A stretch of DNA of 64,000 bases from Neodiprion pinetum (taxonomy: Eukaryota; Arthropoda; Insecta; Hymenoptera; Diprionidae). Positions within the stretch are counted from its first letter, which is position 1. Every line of letters starts with the position of its first letter. The stretch lies in contig NC_060237.1 in NCBI RefSeq assembly GCF_021155775.2, forward strand, positions 20,234,970-20,298,969, given 5' to 3'. Below the pieces are notes generated by a model that was not told where the DNA came from, searched no databases, and saw only the letters and a program-made list of their open reading frames with translations. Shown here piece by piece: positions 62,184 through 64,000 of the stretch. Both the position numbers and the translations under genes were made by a program.

Positions 62184-62567
62184 ATGCCACAAACATGGTT
62201 TGCCGAGTGCAATGAATTATTTTATTCTTCAGGTGATTCCACTAATTGTAGTAAGGCTAAACAACAAGGAAATGGGGCACCGCAACCAGATGTGTATGAG
62301 ATTTTGAAATCAATCTCGACCGATTTAAAATCCTTGAAAGAGACCCACAGAGAAGACCTGATCAGCCTCAAGAAGTCGCTCGAACTGTATCGGACAATTG
62401 TACAGGAGATCTCTCATAAGTTATATTTTATCGCTGCTTTTTCTGACCAACTGCGCAAAGACATGGAAGCAGTCGTACGTGCATGCACTCTGGAAGAAGT
62501 CGATTCGCTGACATTGGAGAATGAGAGACTACGTGAAGACATGTGGCTTGAGCCATTTGGGGCATAA
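62184..62567 (+). CDS. Small coiled-coil protein or 3' exon, unknown function
   Basis: The ATG at 62184 opens 127 codons. From residue about 35 the peptide is a predicted coiled coil with heptad-like Leu/Ile spacing (ILKSISTDLKSLKE, LISLKKSLELYRTIV, LTLENERLREDMW). AATAAA follows 32 bases after the stop, so a transcript ends here. A strong acceptor (TTATTCTTCAG) ends at 62232, and the frame after it is open in phase 1, matching the furin donors at 60069 and 56194. It could therefore be a furin 3' exon rather than an independent gene. AT-rich codon use is unlike the furin exons. The coiled-coil plus ENERLR layout also recalls ORF1 of insect LINE elements. None of these is proven. Confidence 0.45.
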   Translation: MPQTWFAECNELFYSSGDSTNCSKAKQQGNGAPQPDVYEILKSISTDLKSLKETHREDLISLKKSLELYRTIVQEISHKLYFIAAFSDQLRKDMEAVVRACTLEEVDSLTLENERLREDMWLEPFGA

Positions 62568-62598
62568 AATTTCTGCACGAATTCTTTCTGCAAAGGAT

Positions 62599-62604
62599 AA
62601 TAAA
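62599..62604 (+). terminator. Polyadenylation signal after the coiled-coil ORF
   Basis: AATAAA 32 bases downstream of the TAA at 62565-62567. Confidence 0.6.
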
Positions 62605-64000
62605 CTAATCGCACGTTGGCTTATAAATTCTTCAACGTAATACCTGGATTTTTTTTATAGTTTTTCGATCGAGGGCGACCCCCTTGCATTCCACACGAAG
62701 TCATTCTGTCATCCAATTTCTCTTTGCCAAATCAGTTTCTCGAAGTTTCTAACTCCGAGAAATTTCATTGTTTCATATCCAAGATCACGTCGGTTTCTTC
62801 TCCACCTTCCCCTTCGACACTTGTTTTCGTTTAAATTCAACTTGCGAAATAGTACTTTTCGATCGGCTGTTCTTAAAGCACATCCTTTCGATCCTGTTTC
62901 ATCACAATAAAGTGCCACTTTACGATCCACGTATACGTAAGCTTAAAGCCTCGGCTTCGCGGCCGGAAAAAACGACCGAATAAACGCATACTTTACGTAT
63001 ACTCGATCAAAAAATTTTGTTCGCACCTCGCGAGTAAAATTTTACAGCCTAGCTACGAAAATTCAATCTCGTTTTAACTCTAGCCCGTTACATGGCATTG
63101 ACTGCAACACCTGTTGTATCTACTACGCTGTTAGGAATTTATTTACCACTCTTTGATGCATGGGGTATTTTTATATTAAATTCGAAAGACGCTCTTATAT
63201 CCGCCTCAACTCTGAAGCTGCTAATCCCTGGAAATCTAATCATCGTCGCCCAATCTTAATCCTGTATTCAGAGCCTGCGTTATCCAGAAATTTCATCTTC
63301 TTGCAATTACATATCTGAACATTAACCCATGGAGTATCGTATCAATCTACAGGAAATAAGATTCCACTTGAGTCAGCACCTTCAAACATCGGATATACTA
63401 ACTCTTATTCATTCCTTTGCTTATTTTCATCAAACTCTTTGGTTTTGAGTCTATGGATCGATGCATGGCTTGGTACTTCTGCAGTGTTTCTTTACTTTAA
63501 AAGTTTAGGGTGTACCCTTACACACGTGGGAAACGTGTGAATAATTGTATTTCTCCTTAGACCTTGAGGATCAAGATCCCAGGACTTGGAACAACTTCCT
63601 CACTTTTTCTCTGTCTTTTTTCCCAGTTTTCTTTTCCTCTTTCCTTAAGAATGCAAAAATATTATGAGTTTAAAATTTAATGAATGTAAGAAAAAGCTCC
63701 GAGCCACCGCAGTTATTTGAAAATACCTTCGTCCGAGATCTGCGCGAGAAGCTTACTCGAAATATAAACTCGTTTCAAATTCACGGAATTCTTGCACCCT
63801 CGCGTTTGGTTCCTAAGCGATGCACGCGTTTCCTCGTAAGAAAAAATAAAGAAAGAAAAGTATCTCCAACTCGTAACGCGAAGTTTCACGCAACGGAATT
63901 TCCACTTAGAATTAATTAATTATCGAAGCAAACAATTAGCCGACGACTGGAAGAAGAACAAAAAAACTCAATCTGTACCCTCGCATTTCTCGCCCTTCAC
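62605..64000. other. Nothing recognisable
   Basis: AT-rich sequence with short two-strand open frames only. The furin gene may continue beyond the window, since no exons for a furin Cys-rich region were found here. Confidence 0.5.

Noticed and set aside
1..64000. CRISPR arrays, bacterial operons, tRNA and rRNA genes
   Set aside because: None seen. Repeats present are microsatellites or inverted repeats, and no T-loop or cloverleaf pattern was found by eye.

Overview
The window is eukaryotic nuclear DNA, almost certainly from an insect. Genes are split by GT-AG introns, polyadenylation signals follow several stop codons, intergenic DNA is AT-rich, and CpG is not depleted. The proteins (a Fur1-type furin and axonemal dynein intermediate chains) fit an insect. 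The general look, with abundant CpG and compact exons in long introns, would suit a hymenopteran such as a sawfly, but that is inference and not proven here.

Layout. Positions 1 to about 32.3 kb hold no convincing gene. This stretch contains microsatellites, two inverted-repeat (MITE or foldback-like) elements, a short tandem repeat, and one isolated candidate exon with good splice sites (18080-18210). From 32.4 to 42.4 kb, on the minus strand, lie two complete tandem paralogues of the axonemal outer-arm dynein intermediate chain DNAI2. Each has eight coding exons at family level (nine segments once a short intron in exon 3 is counted). Six internal exons have identical lengths in the two copies, but the C-terminal tails are long and divergent, and one copy carries a histidine-rich block. 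Head-to-head with the upstream copy is a plus-strand intronless gene (43095-44549) for a cysteine/proline-rich protein of unknown function.

From 44.76 kb onward the plus strand carries the exons of a furin-like proprotein convertase (Fur1 type). They cover the C-terminal half of the propeptide, the whole subtilisin-like catalytic domain and the P domain. The signal peptide and the first half of the propeptide are not in the window, so the dynein pair and the Cys/Pro-rich gene appear to be nested in a furin intron of more than 44 kb. The last P-domain strand is encoded twice, by two alternative 3' exons (55424 and 59818) that share the same upstream phase-1 donor. This gives isoforms with different C termini: a disordered tail, a possible membrane anchor, or a Cys-rich region.

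Downstream are a pair of perfect NRF-1/Ewg-type palindromes in a hairpin (59500-59581), an AT-rich repetitive stretch, and a small coiled-coil ORF (62184-62567) with its own polyadenylation signal. The last 1.4 kb shows nothing recognisable.
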